64,000 nt of DNA from Pleurodeles waltl (lineage: Eukaryota > Chordata > Amphibia > Caudata > Salamandridae): contig NC_090438.1 of the NCBI RefSeq assembly GCF_031143425.1, positions 779,971,138 to 780,035,137 on the forward strand, written 5' to 3'. Positions 1 through 12,140 of the stretch are shown one piece after another; position 1 is the first letter of the stretch, and every line of letters begins with the position of its first letter. The translations under genes were made by a program, and so were the position numbers. The notes beneath the pieces were generated by a model. It ran no database searches. It had not been told where the DNA came from and saw nothing but the letters and a program-made list of their open reading frames with translations.

Positions 1-1481
1 TGGCGATGCTGTGACCGCGACCCTCATCAGTGGCAATGCGGCAATGTAGATGTGTTGGTTCTGATCGGTGAAACAGTGTTGATATGCAGGTTTTGGCAGT
101 TTACAGACCTTTATACCCACTTCTAAAGGCCTATGACTGGATTGCCACAAATAGGCAGGGCAAGACTTTGTAGCAAGCAAAGTTCAGGTGCTCTTGTTGA
201 TGGGTTGAATTCTTGTGTCCCTGAGACTTCAGAAAAATAGGAGGCAAGCCTGCATACCCTTGGAGTCGCTCTGGGTTCAAGTGAGATGGGTCCACTCCTT
301 TCTCAGCAGGATAAATGGCAGGGCAGCACAGCAGAAAAGCACTTCTTCCAGAGCAGCAGTCCAGAGTGGGAGTCCTTGTAGCAGCACAACAGTCCTCCAT
401 CCTGGCAGAGTTCGGAGGTCCAGCAGTGTACTGAGTTGGTAGGGTCAGAGGTCCAGCACTTTTATCCTGGTGTGCCTTTGAAGTGGGGGTGACTTCAAAG
501 AAGGGTCTTTGAAGTGCACAGATGTCTTTTCTTCCTGTCCTGTCGCCAGACTCACTGCAGGGGGTATGCAGCCCTTTATGTTGAAGCAGGACACTGCCTA
601 TTCAGCTGTTAGCTCCTCCCTTCCCTCCCTGGCTAGGGTGGGCCATCAGGCTGTTGACGGCACATCAGTCACACCTAAGCTCCCTGTGTGTGTGGCTGTC
701 TAGAAGGAATGCACAAATTCCCGATGTCACCCAGGCCAGACATGAATTGGAGGCATGCTGCAGGCGCACAGGGCTAAGAACAGAAAAATGTCAACTTTCT
801 AAAAGTGGCATTTTCAAAATTGTAAGAATTCTGACCTTGCCATTAGAAGATTTCTTATTACAATTCCATTGGTACTAAACATGACATACCTACTCCTTCT
901 CAATTAGGAATGACACCTTATTAAATGTAAAAAGGCATCCCCAGTGTTAACCTATGAGAGAGGTTGGCCTCACAGTACTGAAGAACAAATTTGGGAGTTT
1001 TTCACTACTGGGACATGTACACTTAAAAGTACATGCCATACGTTTTAGTTACATAGCACCCTGCCCTGTTGCCTGCCTAGGGCCTAACTTAGGGGTGACA
1101 TATGTAATAATAAGGAGTTTAAGGCTTTGCTGGAGGTTTTAAATGCTAAGTGGATGTGACAGTGTAACTGCACACAAGCCCTGCAGTGGCATGCCTGAGA
1201 CCTGTTTGAAGGGGCTACTGAAGTGGGTGGCACAGTCACTAGTACTATTTAGTTTACAGGCCTTGGGCACTTGTAGTGCTTGTTACCAGAGACTTTTGTA
1301 AATTAAATATGCCAATTGTGGATGTACCAATCAAACCATGTTTTAGGGGAGAGAGCACATGCACTTTACCACTGGTCGGAAGTGGTAAAGTGCACAGCCC
1401 TAAGGCGAACAAAAAGAAATCAGCAAAAATGTGAGGCAAAAGGTTTAGGGGACGACCACCATAAGGCTGTCACTTCTAACA
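1..1481 (-). mobile_element. Probable LTR of a second LTR-retrotransposon family, cut by the window edge
   Basis: Read on the minus strand, the block begins at 1481 with TGTTAGAAGTGACAGCC, a TG start as expected for an LTR, and runs off the left edge. It contains a TATA-like GATAAAAG near 468. A perfect 13-bp hairpin lies at 1361-1393. It shares no obvious sequence with the 2.7-kb LTR family elsewhere in the window. An 89-codon minus-strand frame at 131-400 has no recognisable domain. The right boundary rests on the TG end and a change in sequence character, and no target duplication can be checked. It could instead be an anonymous intronic repeat. Confidence 0.45.
1361..1393. repeat. Perfect 13-bp hairpin
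   Basis: GCACTTTACCACT at 1361-1373 is exactly inverted at 1381-1393, with a 7-nt loop. It lies inside the probable left-edge LTR. Function unknown. Confidence 0.8.
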
Positions 1482-3986
1482 TATCCCTACCCTTCTGATT
1501 GATATGTTTACTTTTAATCTTCAAAGTATTTGGGGCCCCGATTGAACCTACGTTCAGTCATGATTGGGAAGTAGGGTGTAGTGTCTGTAATGAACTCTGG
1601 CTTTAAATACTCTGATCTCGGGAACAGTTGGGAGATACAAAGGCTGTTAAATAAGATTCTGGAACCTGGGTGACTGGCTGCAGCAAATTGAACATTACCT
1701 TAGATCTGGTTTGAGGAGGAATAACTTCACAGTCCCAATGGGGCAGTGACTTGGCATATTTAGGTTATATTGTCTGGGCTCCTGCAGTCTCTTTAATCTA
1801 GAAAGCTACTGGAAGATGAGGTGAGTGTGCAATATTCTGCTTTATAGGTGTAGGTGAGGCACTGGCGAAAGGAGCTTCCAACCATGATGTCTGATTTTTT
1901 TGTTTTTTTTCCACTTTTTAAGTTTCAGCATTTCCTAAACCAAGAGGGAGTGCATTTTTTTTTGGGGGGGGGGGGGGGGTGTTTGTGTTTTCTGTCATAT
2001 TTTAGAGCTACTTGCTCGAAGGGCAGATTCTAACTAGTTGAACTGCAGACTGAGGTAACCCTCAATATAGCTGGGGAGATGTGACTGTAAACTAGATTTG
2101 CAGGGATCTGAGATTTTTGGAGCCCAACAGGCACCTGCTTCATTTCAAGACTTGACCATAGGTCTAAAGTATATACAAACGGTCACAACCACAAATGACT
2201 AAGGAAACATGCAGGGCAGCCAATGTTTTGTGCCAGCCCACACAGTGTCCTATATGTACTCCATTCGTAACTTGCTCCACCAGCCATGCTCAAAACTCTA
2301 GCTAGACAAGGTTATAGAAACAAAAGGGCTATCAAGAGAACAGAATGGCACCATTTTAAGTGCCGTCAGTTGTAGTGCGCCATGTATGCTTTGATAATCG
2401 TAACTAGCATATTTCAGTGGTTTTACACGTTTGAGGTCGAATCATAACTGTGTATGCATGTGTTTATGTACACCCGTGTGGCAAAATACACTTTACTACA
2501 TCCAGCACATGAGTCTAAGTACCCCAACAAGTGGTGTGGGTTCAGAAATCTGGGAATTGCAATAAAGTGGATGGAATACATACCTCACAAGTAATCTAAA
2601 TAGAACATTGGCCTAGTTTTGGGAAGATGTAAAGAGGTATAGAAATCTATGCCCAGGTATTTTGAAAAAGAAGCAGCTATGTTCAAAATGGTTGCTGCGC
2701 TATATGTGGTCTCTGACATTTCAAGTAAGAAGAGGCTGAACTGAGAAACCTTTGTGATGTCGATTATTAGGAATTGCACTGACCACACTATATTCATCAG
2801 TTTATAATGAAGGGATAGAATCTTCCAATATCTAACAATTAATATTGGGCCTCCCTCTCTATATTCTGAAGAACTCGTACATATATTGATCTTGGAACTA
2901 CTGATTAAAATGGATAGATACCCCATAGGAAAGAAAACATATTTACATTATTTCTGTTGAGTAGGAAATTAAGTAGCCCCACTATTGCTTCCAGGGCAGT
3001 AATAGGCAGGCAGAAAAGGGCCAATTCAGTAAAGGGATCAGCAAAATGTTTTAACACTTGAAGCACAGCTATGGAAGGGAGTATTACTTCAAGTCGGCAC
3101 AGCTAACGGGGTTTTAGCAATGAGACCTCATTGTCATCTCCCAGCTCTAAGCAGTGAGCACTAAGGTTATGAAGACATTCACACAATTCAGAGAAGAATA
3201 CCAACTGCCAGAAGCACAGAAGTTCTGCTACACACAATTGACACACTTTTGACTCAAATGACTGACTGGGCAAGCATACCAGCGGCACCTCAGTAAAAAG
3301 AGTTCTAACGGATTTACGAGGGTAGACAAATTCTACTTTCACAGGACGCGACTGAACATCACTCCTGACCATCTGGGTGGCCTTGGGGAAAAAAGGTAAG
3401 GAGAAGCTGGCCCACTCAAAGATGTAGACAGGAGATTGTTATGATGCTACCAAGAGAAGTGCCATAAAAGCTAGTCTGAGATCCTTTACTGAGCATTCTA
3501 TCATTGGAACTGATTCCACAAAATGGGGCTTCTATGCCATTTGTTGGATGTCACACGTGGAAGCAAGGCGGGCTCCTTCCTAAAACCATATTGGGCAGCA
3601 GCATAATACAGGCATACTGGGAAGAGATTTGCATAATTCCATTGCCAGTCCTGGAAACAGGTGTGACTAACATATCAGTGCATTATTTTAGGTATTTTAA
3701 ATGACGTTATGTCCAAAAATAAATTAAATCTTTGCTCTGTTAGTCAAATGGTGGTCAAAAAAGTGCGTGAGTGGTCTAATGTAAACAGTCCAAAGGTAAA
3801 TGGTGCATGGAATTGGACTAGTACATGGTGTCTGAAATGGTGTTTATAAAACCAGAGGTTGCCTCTTCAAGTTTGGGATCATCTGGGAACCATGGACGCC
3901 TCTGAGCTATAATGAAAAGAAATGAACACCTAAGTACTCAGGAGGTTCTAGATTGTCGAAGTTATGTAGACTCTGGCTGCACATGG
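1482..3986. other. NUP153 intron, no recognised gene
   Basis: This stretch is unique-looking, AT-rich sequence inside a NUP153 intron, left of the first visible exon. It holds a T-rich run near 1892-1914 and a T/G homopolymer tract near 1955-1979. The open frames on both strands (for example 2585-2926 and 3103-3372, minus) have no splice context or domain and look like chance. Old unrecognised repeats may be present. Confidence 0.5.
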
Positions 3987-6658
3987 TGTAAGGAAATGCC
4001 TCCTTGGCATGGTTACCCCCTGACTTTTTGCCTTTGCTGATGCTATGTTTTGAATTGAAAGTGTGCTGAGGCCTGCTAACCAGGCCCCAGCACCAGTGTT
4101 CTTTCCCTAACCTGTACTTTTGATTCCACAATTGGCACACCCTGGCACCCAGATAAGTCCCTTGTAACTGGTACCTCTGGTACCAAGGGCCCTGATGCCA
4201 GGGAAGGTCTCTAAGGGCTGCAGCATGTATTATGCCACCCTAGAGACCCCTCACCCAGCACAGACACACTGCTTACCAGCTTGTGTGTGCTAGTGAGAAC
4301 AAAATGAGTAAGTCGACATGGCACTCCCCTCAGGGTGCCATGCCAGCCTCTCACTGCCTATGCAGTATAGGTAAGACACCCCTCTAGCAGGCCTTACAGC
4401 CCTAAGGCAGGGTGCACTATACCATAGGTGAGGGTACCAGTGCATGAGCACTGTGCCCCTACAGTGTCTAAGCAAAACCTTAGACATTGTAAGTGCAGGG
4501 TAGCCATAAGAGTATATGGTCTGGGAGTCTGTTTTACACGAACTCCACAGCACCATAATGGCTACACTGAAAACTGGGAAGTTTGGTATCAAACTTCTCA
4601 GCACAATAAATGCACACTGATGCCAGTGTACATTTTATTGTAAAGTACACCACAGAGGGCACCTTAGAGGTGCCCCCTGAAACTTAACCGACTATCTGTG
4701 TAGGCTGACTGGTTCCAGCAGCCTGCCACACTAGAGACATGTTGCTGGCCCCATGGGGAGAGTGCCTTTGTCACTCTGAGGCCAGTAACAAAGCCTGCAC
4801 TGGGTGGAGATGCTAACACCTCCCCCAGGCAGGAGCTGTAACACCTGGCGGTGAGCCTCAAAGGCTCACCCCTTTGTCACAGCACCGCAGGACACTCCAG
4901 CTTAGTGGAGTTGCCCGCCCCCTCCGGCCCCGGCCCCCACTTTTGGCGGCAAGGCCGGAGAAAATAATGAGAATAACAAGGAGGAGTCACTGGCCAGTCA
5001 GGACAGCCCCTAAGGTGTCCTGAGCTGAGGGGACTAACTTTTAGAAATCCTCCATCTTGCAGATGGAGGATTCCCCCAATAGGATTAGGGATGTGACCCC
5101 CTCCCCTTGGGAGGAGGCACAAAGAGGGTGTACTCACCCTCAGGGCTAGTAGCCATTGGCTACTAACCCCCCCAGACCTAAACACGCCCTTAAATTTAGT
5201 ATTTAAGGGCTCTCCCTGAACCTAGAAACTAGATTCCTGCAACAACAAGAAGGACTGCCTAGCTGAAAACCCCTGCAGAGGAAGAAAGAAGACACCTACT
5301 GCCTTGGCTCCAGAAACTCACCGGCCTGTCTCCTGCCTTCCAAAGAACTCTGCTCCAGCGACGCCTTCCAAAGGGACCAGCGACCTCTGAATCCTCTGAG
5401 GACTGCCCTGCTTCGACGACGACAAGAAACTCCCGAGGACAGCGGACCTGCTCCAAAAAGACTGCAACTTTATCCAAAGGAGCAGCTTTAAAGAACCCTG
5501 CAATCTCCCCGCAAGAAGCGTGAGACTTGCAACACTGCACCCGGCGACCCCGACTCGGCTGGTGGAGAACCAACACCTCAGGGAGGACCCCCGGACTACT
5601 CTACGACTGTGAGTACCAAAACCTGAGCCCCCACAGCGCCGCCTGCAGAGGGAATCCCGAGGCTTCCCCTGACCGCGACTCTCTGAAACCTAAGTCCCGA
5701 CGCCTGGAAAAGACCCTGCACCCGCAGCCCCCAGGACCTGAAGGACCGGACTTTCACTGCAGAAGTGACCCCCAGGAGTCCCTCTCCCTTGCTCAAGTGG
5801 AGGTTTCCCCGAGGAAGCCCCCCCTTGCCTGCCTGCAGCGCTGAAGAGATCCCTTGATCTCTCATTGACTTCCATTGCGAACCCGACGCTTGTTCTAACA
5901 CTGCACCCGGCCGCCCCCGCGCCGCTGAGGGTGAAATTTCTGTGTGGGCTTGTGTCCCCCCCGGTGCCCTACAAAACCCCCCTGGTCTGCCCTCCGAAGA
6001 CGCGGGTACTTACCTGCAAGCAGACCGGAACCGGGGCACCCCCTTCTCTCCATTCTAGCCTATGCGTTTTGGGCACCACTTTGAACTCTGCACCTGACCG
6101 GCCCTGAGCTGCGGGTGTGGTGACTTTGGGGTTGCTCTGAACCCCCAACGGTGGGCTACCTTGGACCAAGAACTGAACCCTGTAAGTGTCTTACTTACCT
6201 GGTAAAACTAACAAAAACTTACCTCCCCCAGGAACTGTGAAAATTGCACTAAGTGTCCACTTTTAAAGTAGCTATTTGTGAATAACTTGAAAAGTATACA
6301 TGCAATTGAAATGATTCAAAGTTCCTAATGTACTTACCTGCAATACCTTTCAAACAAGATATTACATGTTAAATTTGAACCTGTGGTTCTTAAAATAAAC
6401 TAAGAAAATATATTTTTCTATACAAAACCTATTGGCTGGATTTGTCTCTGAGTGTGTGTACCTCATTTATTGTCTGTGTATGTACAACAAATTCTTAACA
6501 CTACTCCTTGGGTAAGCCTACTGCTCGACCACACTACCACAAAATAGAGCATTAGTATTATCTCTTTTTACCACTATTTTACCTCTAAGGGGAACCCTTG
6601 GACTCTGTGCATGCTATTCCTTACTTTGAAATAGCACATACAGAGCCAACTTCCTACA
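3987..6658 (+). mobile_element. Solo LTR, Gmr1-like family (2672 bp)
   Basis: It starts TGTAAGGAAATGCC and ends TTCCTACA. It is flanked by the exact 5-bp target duplication CATGG (3982-3986 and 6659-6663), so it is a complete solo LTR, presumably left by LTR-LTR recombination. Three strong palindromes lie at 5046-5072, 5147-5165 and 5186-5210; the last contains a TATA-like TATTTAAG. An AATAAA signal occurs near 6390, about 270 bp before the end. Family membership follows from the matching LTRs of the full element at 55860-63547. The short frames inside recur in every copy only because the copies are similar. Confidence 0.93.
5046..5210 (+). promoter_or_regulatory. Palindrome cluster with TATA-like box in the LTR
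   Basis: Three near-adjacent palindromes are visible. A 12-bp arm pair spans 5046-5072 (AATCCTCCATCT with its inverse, 3-nt loop). A 9-bp arm pair spans 5147-5165 (TAGTAGCCA, 1-nt centre). A 10-bp arm pair spans 5186-5210 (GCCCTTAAAT, 5-nt loop). The right arm of the last provides TATTTAAG, a plausible TATA box. The same cluster is seen in the other long LTR copies. Its role as promoter core is inference. Confidence 0.5.
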
Positions 6659-7686
6659 CATGGGTAAACAGTCTCAAATGGGGCTTTAAGGTTTGATCTT
6701 AGATTTTGCACCTCGAATCTTGTATCTGTTTTGTCAGGTGACGCACAACGTCAGGTCATGGTTAATTGTTTTTATGACAAAGTGAATTCCTGATTTTGGT
6801 TTCTATGCAAAATAATTGCTGATAAAACAGTTTACAAGCAATGTGTAATTTAGGCTTTTAATAGTCAGAGAAAACAGTCATATGCCGTTCAGTGTGATGC
6901 AAACCTGAGTAGAATTGGAGACCACTGTGTTTAGCTATAGATTGTACTTCGACTTTTATAACCTCTGTAGTCAGTGATGATCCTTTGAAGGTAGAAGCTG
7001 CTGGTCCCATTTTCTTAGTTCTGTTACTTGCTGGCCTGATGTAACCGTACCAGTAAATAGTTGTTAACGCTAGGTATAAGCCATCAAAATCTTGCCCAAT
7101 AAATTGGAGGACTTAATGATATTGCTGTGTACTCCTCCAGGAAATCCTAAGCTAAAAACTGGACAAGAGCGGTTTATCATGGTACTCCTTTCGATGTGAA
7201 TACCTCAATACAAAACAATGCTGTGTTATCATACACAATTGCAGTGCGCACCAGATCCTGGTGTTTTTTCTCTCATTTATGCTGTTTTTTTTAATGTATT
7301 TACTGTTAAAACTCAGTTCTTACCCAGTGAATGATCAGTGTGCTTTACAGGTAACAACTTGTGCTATCCTGAATTTGTTACATGGGTTATCTATCAAAAA
7401 GGTGCAGATGTAGTGTCATGTTCTTTAGAAGCCATTCACCTACCAGTCTAGCAAACCCATTTGGTTTAAATTGTGCTCAGCCCAATAAAGGTATTAGCAG
7501 CCCAATAAAGGTATTAGCAGCCCAATAAAGGTATTAGCAGCCCAATTCCTTTTGCCATCTTTGTGACTCTTTAAAATTATATTTGTATTTACTGTTTACA
7601 AGAAGATTCTTTTGTAGGACTGCAATAGGGTATATCAGGTTAATCACAGCCCCAGATATCTAATGCCTTTTCTGTTCTTTTTTTAG
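6659..7686. other. NUP153 intron, acceptor side
   Basis: Intronic sequence between the solo LTR and the first visible exon. It contains the 20-bp tandem repeat at 7481-7546. It ends in a T-rich tract and TTTTAG at 7681-7686, the splice acceptor for the exon at 7687. No gene seen. Confidence 0.6.
7481..7546 (+). repeat. 20-bp tandem repeat, 3.3 copies
   Basis: CCCAATAAAGGTATTAGCAG is repeated exactly at 7481-7500, 7501-7520 and 7521-7540, followed by a partial CCCAAT. Each unit carries an AATAAA hexamer. It sits about 140 bp upstream of a NUP153 exon. Confidence 0.95.
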
Positions 7687-8529
7687 GTTTTGAGACGTCT
7701 GCTCCGTCAAGCGCAGCTGCACCCTCGTTTAAGTTTGGCATTGAGTCATCTGAGGCCTCTAAGACATCAGGAAGCATTAGTGGATTTAAGTTTGGTGACC
7801 AGGGCGGCTTTAAATTTGGTGCTACTACTTCAGACTCCGGTTCATCCAACACTGCAACAGCAGGGTTTTCTTTTCCCAAAGGTGGGGAGTTCTCTTTTGG
7901 CATCCAATCAACTAACTCCAAGACCGAGCCAAAAAAGGACAGCCCTCAAGGAAGTACTGGTTTCACGTTTGGACTTGCCTCTGGAACAACCAATACTCCA
8001 GCAGCACCTCTTCAGTTTGGCACACAGGCCCCTGCCCAGCAGGAAAAGGACCTTAAAACCACTTCTAGCGGTTTTGCTTTTGGTTCAGTTTCCACAAATT
8101 CTACAGCTCAATTGGAGAGCACTGGAGCCTTTAGCTTTAAAAAGGCAGAGGAAAAATCAGAGGCCACTGCATCTCCTTTCTCATTTGGCAAGCCAAGTGA
8201 TAAGATAGAGACCCCAGCACCCCTTGGAGGATTTACTTTTGGCAAAGTGGATCCACCAAAAGCGACAGTTTCTGTCCCAACGTTTGTTGTGGGGAGGACG
8301 GAAGATAAATCTGATGCTGTTGGAGCCTCGGGCCCTTCCTTGATGTTTGGCACGCAAACTGATAAAGAACCGGTCAAGCCGGCATTTTCCTTTGGGAAAA
8401 GTGATCAAACCAAAGCCGATCCTGCACGACCAACATTCAGCTTCAGTGTGGCAAAACCTGCAGAGTCAAAAGAAGCAGAACCGTCAGCTAAGCAGAGTTT
8501 GACTTTTGGAGTGTCAACAAGTACACCAG
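7687..8529 (+). CDS. NUP153: NUP153 exon, FG-repeat region (first visible exon)
   Basis: Nucleoporin 153 is a component of the nuclear basket of the pore. Its FG domain binds transport receptors. This 843-nt internal exon is open throughout in the frame whose codons begin at 7689. It encodes about 280 residues rich in Ser, Thr and Lys with many FxFG-type motifs: FKFG three times, FSFG three times, FTFG twice, FAFG, LQFG and LMFG. The order of motifs and linker segments matches the vertebrate NUP153 C-terminal half as I know it. The acceptor is TTTTAG before 7687 and the donor is CCAG|GTAAAA after 8529. Both junctions are phase 1, so the exon is symmetric (281 codons). No stop, frameshift or repeat insertion is visible. 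Upstream exons (the zinc fingers and N-terminus) lie left of the window. Confidence 0.95.
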
Positions 8530-8859
8530 GTAAAAGAAATAGTAATAGTAAGCTCTGATCATACAAGGGGTCTGAAACTTTATAATGCAGTAGTTAGCCA
8601 AATAACAGACGTGCTTTGTGTAGCAGACTGAATGATTGGAGAACTTGTAGGTGCAAAATAGGAATTTCTCAGTTGTAGAAAAGTAAATGCTCATTTTACC
8701 AGGGTCATGCTATAAGTCAAGAAAGAAAATGCCCTGCCGTCTTATAGGATAAACTTGTTACAATAAGTGTAGAATTTATTGTATTGCTCTTCATTGACAC
8801 ATTTGATCAACAGCCTCTATAACAAGGTTTTCACTGCCACCCTGTGTGAATAGGTTATA
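8530..8859. other. NUP153 intron start
   Basis: Intron sequence following the donor GTAAAAG. Nothing recognised before the DIRS-like element begins. Confidence 0.5.
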
Positions 8860-9179
8860 TACATATATGTTCAATGGCATGTGTAGCTGCAGATACATAC
8901 TATGCATATCAATTCCGACATCTAGTGTTGGGCTCTGAGTGTTACAAGTTGTTTTTCTTTGAAGAAGTCTTTTAGAGTCACGGGATGGAGTGACTCCTCC
9001 TCTTGGTTCCATTGCGCATGGTCATCGACTCCATTGTTAGATTGTTTTCTTTCTGCCGTCTGGTTCAGACGGGTTTCCTCTCGCTCCAAGATTTTGTTTC
9101 GGAAAACTTTAGAAAACCTTCCCTTTCGTCAGTATTGTATCGATCGCATTATTTATCTAGCATCAAAACAGTAGTACCA

Positions 9180-10944
9180 TCAGAAAACCACAAGGTTTTC
9201 TTACAACAAGAGGTTCAGTCTCTACTACTTAAGCAATAGAATTAGTTCTGCGGTCTCAACTAGGAACAGGAGTTTACTCACTGTACTTTCTACTTCCCAA
9301 AAAAGATGGCACCCTGAGGCCAATACTAGACCTCAGGCCACTAAATCTCTATATCCTATCAGAACATTTCCACATGGTAACTCTGCAAGATGTTATCCCA
9401 CTGCTACAAAAACAGGACTTTGACAGCCCTAGACCTCAAAGATGCATATTTCCACATTCCCATCCATCCAGCCCACAGAAAATACCTCTTGTTTGTTATA
9501 CAAGGAAAACACTACCAATTCAAAGTGTTACCTTTTGGCATAACCGCTCCAAGGTTATTCACAAAGTGCTTAGCAGTAGTAGCAGCTTACCTAGAAGACA
9601 ACATATCCATGTATTATCTAGATGATTGGCTAATAAAATCCAGCAATCGTACACAAAGCCAAAATCATACACAGTATGTGATAAAAACTCTGCACACCCT
9701 AGGGTTTTCTATAAACTACCAAAAGTCACACCTTCAGCTAGCACAAATACAACGTATTTAGGTGCTATCCTAAATACTCAACTAGCTCTGGCGTATCCAA
9801 ATATACAAAGGATACAAGCTTTTCAAAATCTAATTCCACTTATACAACCAAATCAACAATACACTGTAGTATTTGTCATGAAAATACTAGGAATGATGGT
9901 GTCTTTCATTGCAGTAGTCCCACATGCAAGATTAAACATGAGGCCCTCACAACAGTGCTTGCGCAACAATGGTCACAAGCACACGGTCAACTTCAAGATC
10001 TAGTGTTGGTAGACCGCCAAACACATATGTGCCTTCAGTGGTGGCATTGCAGCAACTTAATCAAGGGGCGGTCATTTCAAGACCCTGTGCCTCAGACCAT
10101 AGTTACATCAGATGAATCAATGATCGGTCAGGGAGCTCACCCAAACAATCATAACATTCAAGGGCAATGGGATGTCAAACAGAAACAGCTACACATAAAC
10201 CATTTAGAGTTACCACCTGTGTTCCTTGCCCTCAAAGCTTTTCAATCTCTTCTCAAACAGAAGAATGTTCTTATAATAACAGACAACATGACAACCATGT
10301 ATTCTCAACAAGGGGGGAGGGACACATTCATCTAAGCTGTCCTTTCAAGCCCAAACAATTTGGAAATGGGCAATTCACAATCAAATTCATCTATTAGCAC
10401 AGTACATTCCAGGGATAGACAATCAGTTGGCAGATGTCCTCAGCAGAAATCACCAACAAACACAGGAATGGGAGATTCACCCTCAACTAATTCATAAACA
10501 CTTTCAAAAGTGGGGGACGCCAGACATAGATCTATTTGCAACAAGCGAAAATACTAAATGCCAAAACTTTGCATACAGACACCCACATCCACTGTCCAAG
10601 GGCAATGCTCTATGGATCAATTGGTCAGGGATATTTGTTTACGCTTTCCCCCCCCTCTCCCACTCCTTCCATTTCTGGTCAACAAGTTGCGTCAAACTTC
10701 ACTCAACATGATACTCATAGCACCAACATGGGCACGTCAGCCATGGTACACAACACTACTAGATCTATCTGTGGTACCTCACTCCAAACTACCATGCAGA
10801 CCAGATTTGTTAACACAAAACAAAGGTCAAATCAGACATCCAGACCAAGGCTCTCAATCTAGCGATTTGGCTCCTGAAGTCATAGAATTTGGATATTTAA
10901 AATCCCATCAGAGTATATGGAAGTTATTTAAACAAGCACGTTAA
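9180..10944 (+). pseudogene. DIRS-like reverse transcriptase / RNase H, frameshifted
   Basis: The reading frame shifts several times along this region (changes near 9420, 9630-9760, 9950, 10330 and 10560-10710). Recognisable blocks in order are: a PKKDGTLRPILDLRPLN-type RT motif near 9295-9345, DLKDAYFHIP near 9430-9465, LPFGI near 9530, the catalytic YLDDW at about 9614-9628, an RNase H-like segment with ITDNMTTMYS near 10270-10310, then the LADVLSR segment near 10430 that follows RNase H in DIRS polyproteins. The copy cannot encode a full-length enzyme. Confidence 0.88.
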
Positions 10945-11062
10945 ACTCACTACTAGACCGTGCTATGCAAACAAATGGAAAATATTTGTTTATTATTGTC
11001 AATCTAAAACCATAGATCCTCTCTCAGCATCAATACAAGATACTGTATGTTATTTACTTATT

Positions 11063-11941
11063 TTGCAAAAATCTAATTTAGCTTTTTACTCAATAAAAAT
11101 GCACCTTACTGCAATATCTGCATATTTACAAACTATTCAACATAGCTGTTTATTTAGAGTTCCTGTTATTAAAGCTTTCATGAAAGAATTAAAACGCATC
11201 ATTCCACCAAGAACACCACCAGTTCCAGCATGGAATCTAAATATAGTACTTATCAGACTTATGGGGCCACCTTTTGAACCCATGCACTCTTGCCAAATTC
11301 ATTTTTTAACATGGAAGGTTGCCTTTCTTGTGGCAGTTGTGAATTTACGAAAAGTAAGTGAAATACAAGCTTTTACTCTTGAAGAACCTTGTTTCCAAGT
11401 ACACAAACACAAAGTTGTACTAAGAATAAATCCCAAATTTCTACCAAAAGTAGTCTTACAATTTCATATCAGTCAAACAGTGGAACTGCCAGTCTTCTTC
11501 CCACAGCCAGATTCTGTGGCAGAAAGAGCTCTACACACATTAGCTCTCAAAAGAGCCTTAATGTACTACATAGACGGAACTAAACAATTTAGGAAAACAA
11601 AACAACTTTTTCTAGCTTTCCAACAACCACATACAGGCAATCCAATGTCAAAACAAGGTTTAGCTAGATGGATTGTTAGGTGTATACAAACATGCTACTT
11701 CAAAGCAAAAAGACAACTTGTAATCACTCCTAAAGCACATTATACAAGAAAGAAAGGTGAAACAATGGCTTTTATTTTTTTAGGAAATATACCAATAGCT
11801 GATATATGTAAAGCAGCTACATGGTCAACACCTCATACAATTACTAAACACTACTGTGTTGATGTTTTCTCACAACAAGCCACAGTAGGACAAGCTGTCC
11901 TAAAAACATTATTTCAAGCAACTTCAACTCCTACAGACTAG
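11063..11941 (+). CDS. DIRS-like tyrosine recombinase
   Basis: A 292-codon open frame from the first ATG after the RT region to the stop at 11939-11941; the true start may be further upstream. The C-terminal half has the tyrosine recombinase motifs: an LRKVSEIQAF segment near residue 95-105 where the first catalytic arginine is expected, HYTRK near residue 226 (HxxR), a second histidine in TPHTITKHY, and the nucleophile tyrosine in KHYCVD. At the first position Lys replaces the Arg seen in the related copies at 31976 and 52800 (RRVSEL and CRVSEL). The protein would insert a circular DNA intermediate. With Arg to Lys it may be inactive, although the frame is open. Confidence 0.85.
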   Translation: MQKSNLAFYSIKMHLTAISAYLQTIQHSCLFRVPVIKAFMKELKRIIPPRTPPVPAWNLNIVLIRLMGPPFEPMHSCQIHFLTWKVAFLVAVVNLRKVSEIQAFTLEEPCFQVHKHKVVLRINPKFLPKVVLQFHISQTVELPVFFPQPDSVAERALHTLALKRALMYYIDGTKQFRKTKQLFLAFQQPHTGNPMSKQGLARWIVRCIQTCYFKAKRQLVITPKAHYTRKKGETMAFIFLGNIPIADICKAATWSTPHTITKHYCVDVFSQQATVGQAVLKTLFQATSTPTD

Positions 11942-12094
11942 CCACCGCTATTTTGCAAGGAGAACTGCTTTTTAGTCTATGCACAGCATGTGTATCTGCA
12001 GCTACACATGCCATCGAACAGAAAATTTCACTTAACCAGTGTACATCTGTTCGTGGCATGTAGTGCTGCAGATTCACATGCACCCTCCCTCCTC

Positions 12095-12096
<2 letters not shown>

Positions 12097-12137
<41 letters not shown>
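12097..12137. repeat. (AT)n microsatellite
   Basis: A 41-bp pure alternating A/T run, located between the two arms of the internal complementary region of the DIRS-like element. Confidence 0.97.

Positions 12138-12140
<3 letters not shown>

Noticed and set aside
2585..2926. 113-codon minus-strand frame in the intron
   Set aside because: AT-rich, no recognisable domain, no splice signals in suitable positions.
4290..4604. A 104-codon frame that recurs in almost every LTR copy (also 16923-17237, 23871-24224, 29659-29913, 57686-57940), with an overlapping 71-codon frame on the other strand
   Set aside because: The copies are nearly identical DNA, so any frame is retained. There is no domain, the frame is truncated in some copies (29659, 57686), and both strands are equally open.
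7690..8208. 172-codon frame overlapping the first NUP153 exon
   Set aside because: It is the +1 frame of the FG-repeat exon; the leucine-rich product is a shadow of the real NUP153 frame.
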